A stretch of 64,000 nucleotides of DNA from Rhea pennata. Its lineage: Eukaryota; Chordata; Aves; Rheiformes; Rheidae. Both the position numbers and the translations under genes were made by a program. The DNA is taken from positions 64,706,570 to 64,770,569 of the forward strand of contig NC_084667.1 of NCBI RefSeq assembly GCF_028389875.1, read 5' to 3'. Below the pieces are notes generated by a model. That model was not told where the DNA came from, searched no databases, and worked only from the letters and a program-made list of their open reading frames with translations. Positions 28,701-37,038 of this stretch are shown here, piece after piece. Position 1 is the stretch's first letter; every line of letters starts with the position of its first letter.

Positions 28701-31700
28701 AAGTTCTATATATTAAATGTGCATCGAAATCACTGAACTGGCTACAAAACCACCCTATCTACTACCTTGAACAAAAAGTTCTTCCTATGGTAAAAATGTG
28801 AATCACTTAAAAGTACAGTGAAATAAAAATCAGTTCCAGAAGTTCCTGAATCATTCTTTCCATCTAGAATGAGGTCCAGTTTTCAAACTCCCCCAAAATC
28901 TCTCCAAATGCAGAATACACTGTAACTATATTTTTAAAAACAGTATTAATGGCATGATAAAACAGACACACACAGTAAATTATTATTTATATTAGTATGA
29001 CTTCATAATAATAATAATAATACAGTTCATGCAATCATTATTTAAATTTTATATCAGCATTGAGGTGAATACAGGTAACTAGTACTCAGGAAAAAAAGAC
29101 TACTGAATTCACTAGACTTGGCACGCACGCCAGGGTGTGCCCACATACTCTTAATTACAAGATCGGGCTTAGGCTGTTAACACTTCAATTGTTGTAATAC
29201 AATCGAGATACAGAGACAGAAATTTCTACCAAATCACTGTAGCCTAATATACTTCCAAATCTTATCACGGAGTAATAAATGACATGATTTTAAGAGAAGA
29301 AGCAAATCACATCTACGAACAGTCTAAATACCATGTCAGACCACTGTAGATACAAAATCAACAATGTTGGACTAGGAAGAGCAGCACACTACTTCCCATG
29401 AAGCATGTTGTTAACACAGACTTCAAAGAACATCACAAATTTCTAAAAGTACTCATTAAGAACATGGGAAAAGACTGAAAGATTTGCATTACTTTTGCTT
29501 TTTTTTTCTTTAGATCATGAGAAGCATTCTGATAAAATGATAAAACCTACATAGATAACTGAAGAGGCTGATAGCTTTCCTACTTGATCTAAGCATTAAA
29601 GCACATGAAAACTTAGAAGCTTTCATCTCTTTATTTGCCGAGGTTTTTTGGGTCACTAATGCCTTATTTACATATCCTGGACAGTAGACTAGAAAGTAGG
29701 AAGTGGAAAGATTTTGTGAATGAAGTACAAGAACAATTTGTGTATTTACTTTACATCTTAGCTTCTATTTAACCAGGTTTTATACTTTGGTTTCCTATAT
29801 TAACAATAATAATACAATATTAAAGTAATGCTTTCTTTGGCGGGCATGGGGGGGCGGGGAGGTTGGAATCAAACCTGTAAGTGTAAGAATTAATACTGAG
29901 TGCCAGTACTATGCCTGCACAGGAAATCAGTTACAACAAAGGAACGAACTTTAGAAGCTAGACTACCTGTAAACAAGATGCTCAAATCTAAAAAATATCT
30001 TCCTGGACAATTCTAAAAATTGGATTAAGAAACTAATTACAGCCATTCTTTTTGTTCTTATGTTGAATCATTTTTTGCATCAACTTCCAAGATATAGAAC
30101 TGAGAATGCTAGCTAGAATGAAATGGAATTTTTGCTTCTGAAGCATTTGCTCTTGCTCCTTATTACTCATGTAAAGCCATAATCCTTTGTTTGTGACATC
30201 AAAACTGACTGCTGCGAGACTGACGCACTCACAAATAGAAGGAAACTGTGATCAGGAAATAAATAGCAAGATAGGTAACTTTTAAACCCACTTTTATTGC
30301 AGCACCCTTGTAAGGATAAATAAAAATGTACTAAAACATGAACTAAACATGAACTAAAATATGCCAATATTCTTTAAAATTCAGAGTAAAAGTGATGACT
30401 GCTTTCTAATCTTTAAAATTACAATATTCTCTAATGATCTTTATAATCCAATGCTTTAATGAAGCCAGCAACAATGACAGTACACACTACCTTGACTTTC
30501 ACAAGTCTTTTCACTGTCTTAATCTTTGCCTCACAAAAGGCACCACGGTACTTGGCACTGACATCAGTTCCCACTGTCAGGTAGGCAGGTTCATCTGCTG
30601 CCTATTAAGAAACAACAGACATGAACAAAGTTTAGTCCCGCTTATTTACTTTTATAGAACATGTTTGAAGAAATTATTGTCTTCAGTACCTACAATGTCA
30701 TATTTTACACAAAAACTTTTATTGCTATTAATCCTTAAGCTACAAAAAATGTCTGTAGAACTCAAAACTGCAATCATACTGCTCTCAAAAAAAGAAACAA
30801 TCAAACAAATATTGGAGAGTGATATATATTTAGACTGGGTTAACTGAATTCTGACAATGATCCATCATTCTTCTCCAGCAGAGTCAACGAACCAGGAGAG
30901 GGACCATGATCTTCTCAGATATTAGATATTTTTACCTAAGATATTCTGAACAAACATTTCCAAATAACCTATGAAACTTTTTTCTTCTACAGAATTATTG
31001 CAAAATGGGGCACAGAACAATTAATTGTCAAATATTAAAAAAAGAAGAGTAGTAACTTCTATACACTTTAGATAGGAAATAAACACTAAAAAGCATTATT
31101 TTATACCACACAGAAATCTTTATTTATAAAATTATTTTTTTCTAAGAAATTTAAAAAGAATAGGCTAGCTAAACAGCTGCTTTCGTACTAACACCATAAA
31201 TAAGTTGCAAGAAGTTTTGTTTCACCTGTGATGTTGACCCCCAATTTTGTCAGCCTGATTATTCTCCTGGATATATCTTTGGGGATATTGAACTGATATT
31301 TGAGAACAATCCTTAAGGTAAGAATGTATAGGAATGACTGTTAATTCAAGTCATCCTTATACAATGTACAAAAGGAAAATATTTCAACTCTTTAAAAAGC
31401 AGCATAAAATATAGATGCAGTTTTATCAGTTATCTGCAATCCAATCACAGAGATCATTGAAAACATTTAAGATTGCTATAATCCTAATACCTACAGTTAA
31501 ATCTATAGCATTTTATATAGAGAGATTTTTTTCTGCTGACTAGGAGACCTCTAGAGAAATCTGTTACAACCTTTCACAAGGCAGCTAACTCCTTTTTTGT
31601 TTTTCTCCAGAAATGTCTTTATACAGGCTTAATTGCTTAAATATTCTAGGAGAGTGAAAAAAAAAAAAGATAGCATTTCTAATTATAGTTTCCTTTATCT

Positions 31701-32242
31701 GGACTTTAATAATATTTCACTTTATCTGTACTTGTAAGAATTGATAAACAAGGATAAAGCTACCATGCTGAAAAAGCCCATCAATACTGGAAATCAGCAC
31801 AGAATATTAAATAATAATAATAAAAAAAGCACAGTTGTGTCTTCTTTTCTGAAGGCAAAAAAAACTTTTCCCTCTTTCGTGAATTATCCTGCGTTGTTAA
31901 GCCTCTGCACGGAAAGAACGGCAACAGCTAAGGCGGGACAAAAGCTGCGGTTTTGCAAACTTGCAATAGCAGCTGTTGATACAGGAAGCATTTAAATACA
32001 CTAGCCCAAAGGACAACAACTCGGAGACCTTGTAAACGTGCAGACTGCTGCTGCAGGACGGTAAGCGCGTAGCTCGCCCGCACATCAGTCGGGGCGCGGA
32101 AACGGGATTTTCAGCCTGCGCTCCAGCCCCGGCCGGCGTTATCCTGCCGCTGCTCAGTGAAGACGCGCGATTAAAAACGCAATTGCTCCGGCGGCTGGCG
32201 AAGGGGGAAAAAAAAAGAGACCGGGAGTTAGCCTACCTTCAT
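7560..32242 (-). CDS. ARID4A: ARID4A (RBBP1), AT-rich interaction domain 4A; N-terminal 302 codons, partial at left edge
   Basis: ARID4A is a nuclear chromatin protein that binds RB1 and recruits the mSin3A/HDAC corepressor. Ten coding exons join in frame on the minus strand: 32237-32242, 30491-30601, 28318-28383, 27265-27355, 14788-14867, 14598-14692, 13861-13993, 11783-11862, 9791-9867 and 7560-7726, totalling 906 nt (302 codons). All introns are GT-AG. The start reads MK, then [20 protein letters not shown], as in the human protein. Residues about 4-120 are the N-terminal Tudor-type region ([26 protein letters not shown]). Residues about 170-263 cover the RBB1NT region ([23 protein letters not shown]). 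An acidic Ser/Glu stretch ends the visible part (SSSSDEEDG). The ARID domain, expected from about residue 309, the chromo-barrel and the C-terminus lie beyond the left edge. The gene is intact as far as seen. Confidence 0.96.
7727..9790 (-). other. ARID4A: ARID4A intron 10; contains a 79-nt hairpin
   Basis: This is a 2.06-kb GT-AG intron. Apart from the inverted repeat at 8622-8700, which has its own entry, I see only AT-rich unique sequence. Confidence 0.9.
8622..8700 (+). repeat. Long imperfect inverted repeat / hairpin with perfect 16-bp arms
   Basis: The arms 8634-8649 (TTTCTCTGAACTGTTT) and 8673-8688 are exact reverse complements. Inside them, after one mismatch, eight further pairs form on the + strand if G-U is allowed (651-671 down to 657-665), leaving a 7-nt loop at 8658-8664. 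Outside, after two mismatches, 8629-8631 pair with 8691-8693, and 8622-8625 with 8697-8700. The whole fold is about 79 nt with about 31 pairs. It could be a microRNA-like precursor or a palindromic MITE remnant; sequence alone does not decide. Confidence 0.85.
9791..9867 (-). CDS. ARID4A: ARID4A exon 10 (codons 221-247)
   Basis: The 77-nt exon encodes [20 protein letters not shown] then SSTKK, with acceptor TTTTTTTCAG and donor GTAAATTAAG. The human counterpart is [20 protein letters not shown], so the exon is confidently homologous although less conserved than exons 3-6. Confidence 0.92.
9868..13860 (-). other. ARID4A: ARID4A introns 9 (9868-11782) and 8 (11863-13860), flanking exon 9
   Basis: The sequence is AT-rich with A-runs at about 11889-11907 and a long T-run at about 12319-12353, which is an A-run in the gene's sense. 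No second gene, repeat family or exon was recognised. Intron 7 (13994-14597) and intron 6 (14693-14787) are also unremarkable. Confidence 0.8.
11783..11862 (-). CDS. ARID4A: ARID4A exon 9 (codons 195-221)
   Basis: The 80-nt exon encodes [20 protein letters not shown] then SFADSKF, within the RBB1NT region. The acceptor is GAAACTTCAG and the donor GTAAGTAAT. It is close to the human [20 protein letters not shown]. Confidence 0.95.
13861..13993 (-). CDS. ARID4A: ARID4A exon 8 (codons 150-194)
   Basis: The 133-nt exon encodes [20 protein letters not shown], an acidic linker, followed by [24 protein letters not shown], the start of the RBB1NT region. Human has SVVSATERTEWYPAL at the variable segment. 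The acceptor is ATAATTTAG and the donor GTAAGTTAC. Confidence 0.94.
14598..14692 (-). CDS. ARID4A: ARID4A exon 7 (codons 119-150)
   Basis: The 95-nt exon encodes [20 protein letters not shown] then [12 protein letters not shown]. Acceptor is TTCCATGTAG. The sequence at the donor, CCTGTGTGAGT, allows a GT shift of two bases; GTGAGT gives the correct frame into exon 8. The basic NRGRR patch links the Tudor-type region to the acidic linker. Confidence 0.94.
14788..14867 (-). CDS. ARID4A: ARID4A exon 6 (codons 92-118)
   Basis: The 80-nt exon encodes [20 protein letters not shown] then HFAESE. It has acceptor CATTCTAG and donor GTAAAGCG. It completes the codon split at exon 5 and is only 95 bp from exon 7. 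Confidence 0.95.
14868..27264 (-). other. ARID4A: ARID4A intron 5, 12.4 kb
   Basis: The intron is bounded by GTGAGTAGC (below 27265) and CATTCTAG (above 14867). It is AT-rich, and the + strand tends to be A- and C-rich, as expected opposite a transcribed minus strand. Slightly GC-richer stretches at about 21.4-22.5 kb were not assigned to a repeat family. An unrecognised ORF at 26206-26430 is discussed under findings. I see no nested gene I can support. Confidence 0.8.
27265..27355 (-). CDS. ARID4A: ARID4A exon 5 (codons 62-92)
   Basis: The 91-nt exon encodes [20 protein letters not shown] followed by [10 protein letters not shown]. It lies between CCTTTGCAG and GTGAGTAGC and ends one base into a codon. 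Its aromatic DASWYTV strand belongs to the Tudor-type fold. A 12.4-kb intron follows. Confidence 0.95.
27356..30490 (-). other. ARID4A: ARID4A introns 4 (27356-28317) and 3 (28384-30490), flanking exon 4
   Basis: These are AT-rich introns with a short (AAT)n tract at about 29007-29022 and a G-rich patch at about 29838-29862. Nothing else was recognised. Confidence 0.8.
28318..28383 (-). CDS. ARID4A: ARID4A exon 4 (codons 40-61)
   Basis: The 66-nt, phase-0 exon encodes [20 protein letters not shown] then LR. It is flanked by CTTTCCAG and the donor GTATGTATA. Human has [20 protein letters not shown], so divergence is modest and there is no frame break. Confidence 0.93.
30491..30601 (-). CDS. 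ARID4A: ARID4A exon 3 (codons 3-39)
   Basis: This 111-nt exon lies between TTCTTAATAG and GTAGTGTG. It encodes [20 protein letters not shown] through ...TVKRLVKVK, the first strands of the Tudor-type region. It is nearly identical to the human protein as remembered and keeps phase 0 on both sides. Confidence 0.95.
30602..32236 (-). other. ARID4A: ARID4A intron 2
   Basis: A 1.6-kb intron. Composition changes from AT-rich to GC-rich from about 32.06 kb, where the promoter CpG island begins. No other feature is seen. Confidence 0.85.
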
Positions 32243-32310
32243 CTTTAAAGGTTATTTGAGGGATTCCAGCTCAAAGTCCTTCTCTTCGGCACAAGCGCGG
32301 GGGGGAAACA
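32237..32310 (-). CDS. ARID4A: ARID4A exon 2: 5' UTR plus start codon, coding only Met-Lys (CDS 32237-32242)
   Basis: The acceptor (CTCTTGTTTTCCAG) ends at 32311. The exon runs through about 68 nt of UTR into TTTAAAGATGAAG|GTAGGC, so only two codons are coded here. The next exon begins GCA GCA GAT GAA, giving MKAADE, which matches the human N-terminus and fixes the start. Confidence 0.85.
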
Positions 32311-33022
32311 CTGGAAAACAAGAGGAGGGCGCGGGTGAAGGCGCACCCGCGGGACCGGGAAGGGGAGCGCGGCCGCCGCCCGCCGCTTCCCGCTTCCCGC
32401 CCGGCGGCTCCTCGGCGTCTCACGTCGCCATTGCTCCCGCTGCCCGCGCGCCGTGTCAGGGCGGCGAGGCCGCGCACACGCACTCACTCACGCGCAACTC
32501 GGGAGCGAAACCCGCGGCCCGACAAGGGCGACTCCCCGCCGAGGGGCGGCGGGGCCCGCCGCCGCCTCCCGCCCGCCCTCCACCGGCCCTCGCAACTTTC
32601 TGAGGGAGGCGCCGCGGCCCCTCCTCCCCCGCCCCCGGCCGACTTCTCGCGCCCGCCCGCACCGCCGCCGCCGCCGGCCCGGGCAGCCCGCCGCGGCCCC
32701 CCGCCCGGGGGTTGGGGGCGGGCGGGCCGGCGCCGCGCGGCGGAGGGCGCGGAGGGGGGGGGGGGGCGCGGGCGGGCCCGTCCCCGTCCCCGCCGAGTGT
32801 CGGGGCAGCGGCGGGGGCGGAGGGAGGAGGGTAAGGGAGTCCCCGCCGCAAGGGGGGCGGCGGGCGGGCTGTCCCCGCTCCCCCCCCTCCCCGGGCTGGA
32901 AGGGCGCGATGGGGCCGCGGTGGGCGGGGGGGGGGGGGGGCCGGAGGGGACGCCCCCCCCCGCTCTCCCCCGGGACGGCGGCGGAGTTGCGGCTGCTGAG
33001 CCGCCCCTCGGCTCCCTCCTAC

Positions 33023-33175
33023 CTTTAAACTCGGAGCGAAGTGGGGCAGCGCCCGGCCCCGCTGCGCGCCCAGCGCCGCGGCCCCCTCCGCGACGACGAC
33101 AGCCCCGACAGCGGCGGCGGCGGCTCGGCTCGGCTGGGCTCCGCTCCACCCCCTCCAGCCCGGGCTCGCACCGAA
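33023..33175 (-). other. ARID4A: ARID4A exon 1 (5' UTR, noncoding); 5' end approximate
   Basis: A consensus donor on the minus strand (TTTAAAG|GTAGGAGGG, exon end 33023) lies in the CpG island. It sits opposite a good acceptor at 32311 that leads into the start-codon exon. The 5' limit is a guess, placed 60-80 bp downstream of the last CCAAT box at 33235-33239; no TATA box is evident. A noncoding first exon agrees with the human gene as I remember it. Confidence 0.55.
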
Positions 33176-33234
33176 TCACCAGCGATGAGCCAAATAACAA
33201 GCTGTTGAGCAGAATCTGTCCTGCTCGAACTCCC

Positions 33235-33526
33235 ATTGGCCCCTCGTGACGCCCCGGGGGCTCTGCCCCACCCGGATTGGGCGCCGCGGACAGCACCCCA
33301 ATTGGTCACAGGGCGGCCGAACGAGGGCATTGGCCAGCCGTCGACGCAGGTAGCGCTACCGGGACTTTTGATTGGCGCTCCTCCAGAGCGCCCTTCGATT
33401 GGCCACAGTTGAAGTGAAGTCAGCCTTCCCCCGTGTTGATTGGTGCGAGCTGGATCCGGCTGTAGCTCTGGGCGCGGCGATTGGCTACGGCCGGGGTCAG
33501 GAAGAACAACGGCGCGATGCGATTGG
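33235..33526 (-). promoter_or_regulatory. Array of nine same-orientation CCAAT boxes (NF-Y type)
   Basis: ATTGG on the + strand (CCAAT on the minus strand) occurs at 33235, 33276, 33301, 33329, 33371, 33398, 33439, 33480 and 33522. The steps are 41, 25, 28, 42, 27, 41, 41 and 42 bp. Most copies have C or G before ATTGG... or C/T after it, as NF-Y sites do. The sequence between boxes is not repeated. The array lies immediately upstream of ARID4A exon 1 and points towards it. Confidence 0.9.
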
Positions 33527-33650
33527 TGCGCGTCGTCTCTTAGAAACGCAGCGGGGGAGGGGCCGGGAAGCTAGGAGCGGGGCGGGGGGAGGGGGCAGGC
33601 GGGAGGCGGGGCAATGTCCTGCAGCGGTCGCGGCCGGGGTGTCGCAGGGA

Positions 33651-33690
33651 GCATGCGCCGCGGCCAGCCTCCCGGCGCCATTTTGTGTGA
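33651..33690 (+). promoter_or_regulatory. NRF1-like and YY1-like sites of the putative divergent promoter
   Basis: GCATGCGC at 33651-33658 fits half of the NRF1 (nuclear respiratory factor 1) consensus. GGCGCCATTTTG at about 33674-33685 resembles the YY1 site found just downstream of many vertebrate start sites, here in + strand orientation. This supports initiation towards the right near 33.65-33.7 kb. Function is inferred from the motifs only. Confidence 0.45.
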
Positions 33691-34072
33691 GGCTCTTTCC
33701 CATTTTAGGCCGCGGGAGGAAGGGAGCGGGAGTGGCCTGAGCCCCTCCGGCAGCGGGGGGGTGACGGCGGCGGCAGGACGCCGCTTGCTGTGCTCTGAGG
33801 AGGCCGTGCCTTCCGCTCTCCTCCTAGCACCACCCTTGCGCTCGGCGGGGCTGGCTGCCGCCGCGATGGCGCAGCGGCGGGCGGGGAGCGGCGCCCGGAA
33901 GTGAAGCGGCGGCGCAACCGCCTCCCGCGACCGTTGGCGCCGCTGGGAGGAGGCGGCCGGCCTGAGCGGCCCGGGCTCCCCTGCTTTGCCCCCCCCCCGT
34001 CGCTCTCTCTGTGGAGCCCGCTGGCCCCCGTCGCTGCTGAGCGCCCTAGCAGAGACACCGCCGGGGCTGCAG
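33690..34072 (+). ncRNA. Candidate first exon of a divergent noncoding transcript (PSMA3-AS1-like)
   Basis: A consensus + strand donor, GGGGCTGCAG|GTAGGGGCC, marks a possible exon end at 34072, about 0.9 kb upstream of ARID4A exon 1. The 5' end is only approximate, taken from the YY1-like site. In human, as I recall, PSMA3-AS1 starts beside the ARID4A promoter and runs antisense towards PSMA3. No later exon was established and no coding potential is evident. Confidence 0.35.
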
Positions 34073-36998
34073 GTAGGGGCCGCAAGCGCTGCCCGTGCCG
34101 CTTTCCCGGCGCGGCTGGTGCGGGCAGGGCACGGGGTGGCTGCACTTCCCTTCCCGGAGGAGCGCGTTGCTCCATCGCTGTTAATCATCCCTTCCTGCCC
34201 GTGACGCGCTCGGCGTGAAGCTTGGGGAGGGGGAAGCGACCGGCTCTTGCTGTTCGGTCGCTTCTGCACACGGCAGTGGTGCCTGTGATCGTTTCCTGGC
34301 CTCGCGCCAGGCGGCTGAGGTCATCTCTTCGCAGGAAGATGCAGCAAAGACACGGGAAGACTAGTGGTGACTGGGGCCTGAGGTTTTTTTTTGATGCCAA
34401 AAAAACGAAACCAAGCGAAACAAAATAAAACCCCGCCACGGTAGTCCTGCCCAGTCCTGCAGTGTCTGATGGAAGCTCTCCAAAGGTACAGTCCTGCAAG
34501 GCAGAACATATATTCCAGTTCTAATAACTTCTTTATTTTAACTTCCTATATAAAATTTTATCTGTGGTTGAATGTAATGGAGGGACAGTGTTTTCGACTG
34601 AGTAACAAGCATTTGTGTGACAGTGCTCATTCCCAGCATCATGACATGCCTTTGGTCTACCTAAAACAGCAGTGATGGGACCTGCTAATAGAGTTTAGAA
34701 GGCCCCGTGCCAATATTGACAGAAGTGAACCGTTAGTTTAGGGGCAGTTTCCATTTCAGTTGTGATTTCAGCATTTTTATTTATTTATTGTAATTAAATC
34801 TGATACTTCAGAAAGAAGCAGGAATGGGGACAATAGGAAACTTGTGGAGCAGTGGTGTCTAGTATGGATAAGCTTTAGAGATGTAGGAAGGGTTAATGCA
34901 CATAAGGAATATTTAGATTGGACTAATACATATTTAGAGTGGATTATTATATATATTTTTAATATGTGGGAAGGGTAACTTTAATTTTCTGGTGTTTGGA
35001 GCTAAGCTGTAAATATAAAGATGTTTAAAGCTGTATATAAAAATGTATAAAGGCTTGAGGGATATATTTTTTTTTTTAATGTTGATGGATGAAATGAACT
35101 TCTATAATCTAGTATGACATGGATAAACTGAAGAGCATGTTATTGTCTAGAACAGAATGAGTTAAATCATACTGTTAAGAGGACTTTTGAAGTTTGGGGT
35201 TTTTATTTAATGTGAACTGTGGATGTCTGTAAACCTTGGAATATATTGGATAAGTTATAATTTAAATTGTGAGTATTTTGAGGCTCTGTTTGGATCTCTG
35301 TACTGAGTATAGTACCACACAATAAATAACAGTTCATGGTGAAACTAATCAGTCTTTTTTTCTGATTTCTAGCAGAGAAATCCTAGCCACCTGTGTGTAT
35401 CTGTTCCAGCTGGTACATTAGCTATCCAACTATTATGAGCAGAAGGACTTTTTTTTTTCCTATGTAAGCTAGTCAACAGGAGGGTGACTTGTTCTTTTAT
35501 GGTATTTAAAGCACCTAAGAATGCCGAGCTAGGCAGCTCACCAAATAGTCCAAACATTCTGACACAACTTAGGGATGATGTCTAGTGTAATGGAATGAAA
35601 TAATGCAGTAATGAAATGAAAAAGCTGCTTTTGGCAAGCCAGAGGAAAGCTTTGATTTAAAATAACTTCTAACTGGAATATGAATTTCAGGGCTCAAAGC
35701 TACATTATGATATTGAAATCCTGCATCTTAAATGTATGTTAGTGTTAATTGCCAGCTGTGAGATTTCAAGAAAACCTGGATACTTCCTCTCCTGCTATAT
35801 CCCCTATCCTACCCCACCCCAAAGATCTCTTACAGGGAAAATTCGAAATGAGTGGTGGAAGAAAACAAACAGTAGATTTTTCTGTCACAAACCAATCTAT
35901 CATGTGGATGTAATGTTTTAGGAAAAGTTACAGAATGAGACTGAATCCTAGGAAGTCATTTTATTATCTACTCCTCTGTAAAAAGATTAACAACAAATAC
36001 TTAACATTGTTCAAAGCAGCAGTACTTTTATCATGTGTTACTAATACCGAAAGTCATATATATGCTGTATAGAAGACTCACCTTGGAATATCTTAATCTG
36101 CAAATTAACACAAGACTACTTAAAAAAAAAAAAAAAAAAACCCATCAAATTACTCTAAGCATATAACTGATCTTCGGTCACATGTAATTCTGAAATTCGG
36201 GTGATGGCTGGACCCTGTAAATAAATTAGAAAAAATACTGTATTTTAAAACTTCTTTGGTGTTAGTTGCAGAATTTACAAAAATCTTGCTAGAAATCTTC
36301 CACAGATATGACACTCGAGGCAAATACAGCAGTTAGATACTTCTGTATCTAACTACAGTATTGCTTATAAGAATAAAAGCTGCAGCCAAATAGAATTGTT
36401 GAAGGTATCAGGTGGATTCCTTGAGAAGAGAGACAAGAATATAAAAAGAGGGATTTCTGGGCTAAGTAAGTCATAATTCTGTTCAAAGTAGTATTGCTGT
36501 TGACATACTGCATTTACATGTACTTACAAGAGCTTGGAGTACACATACAAAGAAGCTCAGTGTTAGAATAAGAATCAGTACTTCAGAATATTTTGGCTCT
36601 GAATGTATGTAATAAAATATATGTTCCTCTGTGTCTGTCTTCATTGGTGTTGAGAAAATGTTTAGACTTCTAGCTACTTATATTTTTGTTTCTAGTGTTT
36701 AGTTCTCCTTTTTTAAATGTTCTTCTCCTTGGTTTCCATTCTGTCAATAAATAGTGACACTGCGGTGGTTGAGCGACTGTCTGCTGTGAGGTTCAGAACA
36801 TCTGTCTATGTGAAACTGCTGTATTTCTGTATAGATGAAGAGGTCAGCTGTATGTTTGCCATATAACTTTATTGTCTGAGCATAAGTAATGGTATACTCT
36901 GAGAGAAGTGTGTCAAAAAGTTAATTGCTTAGTATCAGGAGAGGGGGAGGAACCTTGAGGAATGTAAAAGTTAACACCAGAAAGCTCAGTAAGTGTAG

Positions 36999-37038
<40 letters not shown>

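Larger units (their letters stand above)
32060..34330. promoter_or_regulatory. ARID4A: ARID4A CpG-island promoter, probably bidirectional
   Basis: GC content and CpG density rise sharply over about 2.3 kb that covers ARID4A exons 1-2 and the upstream region. There is no TATA box. It contains G-runs (32754-32766, 32926-32940), a GGGGG-TT-GGGGG-C-GGG-C-GGG quadruplex motif at 32707-32726, the CCAAT array, an NRF1-like half-site and a YY1-like site. Long ORFs in all frames here are by-products of GC content. Confidence 0.85.

Noticed and set aside
32335-33296. Long open frames on both strands (up to 304 codons) in the ARID4A CpG island
   Set aside because: They are Pro/Arg/Gly/Ala-rich, overlap in many frames at once and cover the 5' UTR and promoter. 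This is the expected effect of GC-rich DNA lacking stop codons.
33571-34269. Minus-strand 232-codon open frame upstream of ARID4A
   Set aside because: GC-driven open frame in the island, with low-complexity composition and no family similarity.
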